From Gammaproteobacteria bacterium (lineage in GTDB: Bacteria; Pseudomonadota; Gammaproteobacteria; HK1): DNA of 7,024 bases. Every line of letters starts with the position of its first letter. Position 1 is the first letter of the stretch. Shown here in pieces: positions 5,855 through 7,024 of this stretch. The stretch covers positions 1 through 7,024 of the forward strand of contig JAGRHX010000933.1 of NCBI GenBank assembly GCA_020444775.1, written 5' to 3'. The notes under the pieces are model-generated. The model was not told where the DNA came from, ran no database searches, and saw only the letters and a program-made list of their open reading frames with translations. The translations under genes were made by a program, and so were the position numbers.

Positions 5855-5869
5855 TGACTGAAGCAATCA
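5855..5869. promoter_or_regulatory. Operator-like dyad in the divergent region
   Basis: The 15-bp element TGAcTG-AAG-CAaTCA is an imperfect palindrome (TGAnTGnnnCAnTCA). It overlaps an outer inverted pair GAATGA (5844-5849) and TCATTC (5867-5872). It is set in the only AT-rich part of the region (about 5824-5876), where promoters are expected. Which regulator family would use it is unknown, and short dyads of this kind can occur by chance. Confidence 0.3.
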
Positions 5870-5901
5870 TTCGATTCCGCATGGCAGGGCGTGCACCGCT
5901 C

Positions 5902-5943
5902 GGCCACCCGACCACGCCCGTGCGGGCCGTCGGTCGGGTGGCC
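5902..5943. promoter_or_regulatory. Long perfect stem with nested hairpin in the leader of the 103-residue gene
   Basis: GGCCACCCGACC (5902-5913) and GGTCGGGTGGCC (5932-5943) are perfectly complementary over 12 nt. The 18-nt loop holds a second hairpin, GCCC-GTGC-GGGC (5916-5927). The structure ends 49 nt before the ATG at 5993. No T-run follows, so it is not a standard terminator. It may be a leader RNA element, an operator, or a structure that protects the mRNA 5' end. Confidence 0.6.
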
Positions 5944-5992
5944 CGATTCCGGCCCTGGCTCGAGCGGAACAGTCGCGATGGGGGGAACGCGC

Positions 5993-6304
5993 ATGGACTT
6001 TGCTGAATTCACTCGCAGCCTGCAACTCGACGAAGCGCCGAGACCTGCTGGCCTCGAGCTGTCACCCCAACTGCTGGCGTTATGGCAGGACGCACGTGGC
6101 CGCTGGGACGATGCGCATCGAACCGTGCAGGCGCACGACGACGCCGCCTCGGCCCAGGTACATGCCTATCTGCACCGTGTGGAGGGCGACCTGGCCAACG
6201 CCCGATACTGGTACACGCGGGCCGGCGTCGAACCCTGCGACGCGGCGCTCGAAGAGGAATGGCAGCAGCTGGTGCTGGCCCACCTTGCCGACACGGACCG
6301 TTGA
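5993..6304 (+). CDS. Small conserved proteobacterial protein of unknown function
   Basis: This 103-residue soluble protein starts at 5993, where GGGGGGA gives 6-nt spacing; an in-frame ATG at 5891 would force translation through the leader hairpin and yields Pro/Gly-rich sequence. Three blocks match a widespread uncharacterised family I recall from proteobacteria and planctomycetes: LLALWQDARGRWDDAH (27-42), VHAYLHRVEGDLANARYWYTR (56-76) and LEEEWQQLV (86-94). The Trp/Tyr/His-rich middle block reads like one and a half TPR-type helix pairs, so a protein-binding role is plausible. It has no signal peptide, and no catalytic motif is evident. The next gene begins about 10 nt after its stop, suggesting co-transcription. 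Confidence 0.9.
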   Translation: MDFAEFTRSLQLDEAPRPAGLELSPQLLALWQDARGRWDDAHRTVQAHDDAASAQVHAYLHRVEGDLANARYWYTRAGVEPCDAALEEEWQQLVLAHLADTDR

Positions 6305-6314
6305 GATCTGGCAT

Positions 6315-7024
6315 TTGAAACCGGTTCCCAACAGCAAGGCCCGCCGCATCATCGAGCGACTGAACGCGCTCGACCCGGCCGAATCCGGCAACAGCTTCCT
6401 GCTGCGCAGACTCGAGCAGGAGGCACGCGCCGCACTCGGCCAGGATCCGGTCTCGGGCTACGGCGCGCTGCGCACCATAGCCACCCTACGCTTCGACGAG
6501 GAACAGATGCGCGTCGCCGCCCGGCACGCCATTCGTCTGAGCGATTTCAACGCACCGGAGCCACGCCTGGAATTCAGCTACGCGCTGCGTACCTTCGGTT
6601 GCCTGCTCGAGGCCTCACAGCAGGCGGAACAGGCCAGCCGCGCGGCCCCACGCAACGCGGTGGCGGCCGAGGTCTGCGCCCGCTTCGCCTTCTATGCCGG
6701 CTGCGTTCGCGAGGCACGCCGACTAATCGAACGCTATGCGACGCTGCGACCGGACGTCACCTTGCCATACAGCTACATGGTCGAGCGCCTGGTCAAGGCA
6801 CTCGATGTTGCCGAGATCTCGGATGCCGTGCTCAGCGACACGGTCGAGGCGGCGATGAGCATGGTCCGCGCCGCCAGACCCTGGCCGATCCAGATGTCCA
6901 ATGCGGACCGCGACCCGGGCCGTAGCAGCAATGCACGCTTCGTCCTGCGCCTGCGCCTGGGCTGCAGCGTGGATCAGGCACGGACCATCGGAACAGACAT
7001 AGACGCGCTACTGGACAGCCATCC
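6315..7024 (+). CDS. Partial TPR-like helical protein running off the window
   Basis: An open frame continues from before 6315 to the right edge with no stop: 236 codons from a TTG at 6315, C-terminus missing. The first in-frame ATG (6507, residue 65) lies inside well-patterned helical sequence, so a non-ATG start is likely. TTG 6315 is 10 nt after the preceding stop; another in-frame TTG is at 6285. Neither has a strong ribosome binding site, so translational coupling may apply. Two TPR-like units are visible: about 85-118 (ALRTFGCLLEASQQAEQA, then APRN) and about 119-150 (ARFAFYAGCVREARRLIERY, then RP), with the usual A, G and P positions. About 151-236 is mixed and unrecognised. G/C third-position bias matches the neighbours. 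Function is unknown; a scaffold or regulatory role with the upstream small protein is possible. Confidence 0.78.
   Translation, partial: MKPVPNSKARRIIERLNALDPAESGNSFLLRRLEQEARAALGQDPVSGYGALRTIATLRFDEEQMRVAARHAIRLSDFNAPEPRLEFSYALRTFGCLLEASQQAEQASRAAPRNAVAAEVCARFAFYAGCVREARRLIERYATLRPDVTLPYSYMVERLVKALDVAEISDAVLSDTVEAAMSMVRAARPWPIQMSNADRDPGRSSNARFVLRLRLGCSVDQARTIGTDIDALLDSH

Noticed and set aside
4544..5857. A 437-codon open frame on the plus strand, antisense to the CoA-transferase
   Set aside because: The minus-strand protein carries clear family motifs along its whole length. The antisense product is rich in Arg, Gly, Gln and His without any motif, which is the usual by-product of GC-rich codon use.

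Overview
The window is chromosomal-looking, GC-rich bacterial DNA with strong G/C third-position bias and tightly packed genes. The gene content (a PilZ c-di-GMP protein with a DUF1631-like segment, a TfdA-like dioxygenase, a family III CoA-transferase, a small conserved proteobacterial protein) suggests a high-GC proteobacterium, most likely a gammaproteobacterium with a versatile catabolism. That placement is inference from family recollection; no rRNA or other marker gene is present. There are no transposases, integrases, phage genes, CRISPR arrays or tRNAs.

Layout, left to right. (1) 1-49: three perfect 13-bp tandem repeats plus a degenerate fourth, ending in the ribosome binding site of the first gene. 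(2) 50-1270 (+): a lipoprotein with a DUF922-like HEQVH putative zinc-protease core. (3) 1271-1533: a gap with four 16-bp tandem repeats. (4) 1534-1956 (+): a small, helical protein that I do not recognise. (5) 1957-2081: a convergent gap with two hairpins. (6) 2082-2981 (-): a TfdA/TauD-type Fe(II)/2-oxoglutarate dioxygenase. (7) 2982-3395: a divergent control region. (8) 3396-4433 (+): the PilZ protein. (9) 4445-5698 (-): a CaiB/BaiF CoA-transferase, converging on the PilZ gene with 11 nt between stop codons. (10) 5699-5992: a divergent control region with three dyads, including a perfect 12-bp stem that encloses a second hairpin. (11) 5993-6304 (+): a 103-residue conserved protein. (12) 6315 to the right edge (+): a partial TPR-like protein with no ATG at its apparent start.

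The dioxygenase and CoA-transferase are both enzymes of organic-acid catabolism, but the convergent PilZ gene separates them and each has its own upstream region, so a shared pathway is only possible. The last two genes look like a two-gene operon. I see no convincing new defence or mobile system. The most unusual content is non-coding: the 13-bp repeats at the lipoprotein start, the 16-bp repeats at 1349-1412, and the dyads in 5699-5992.
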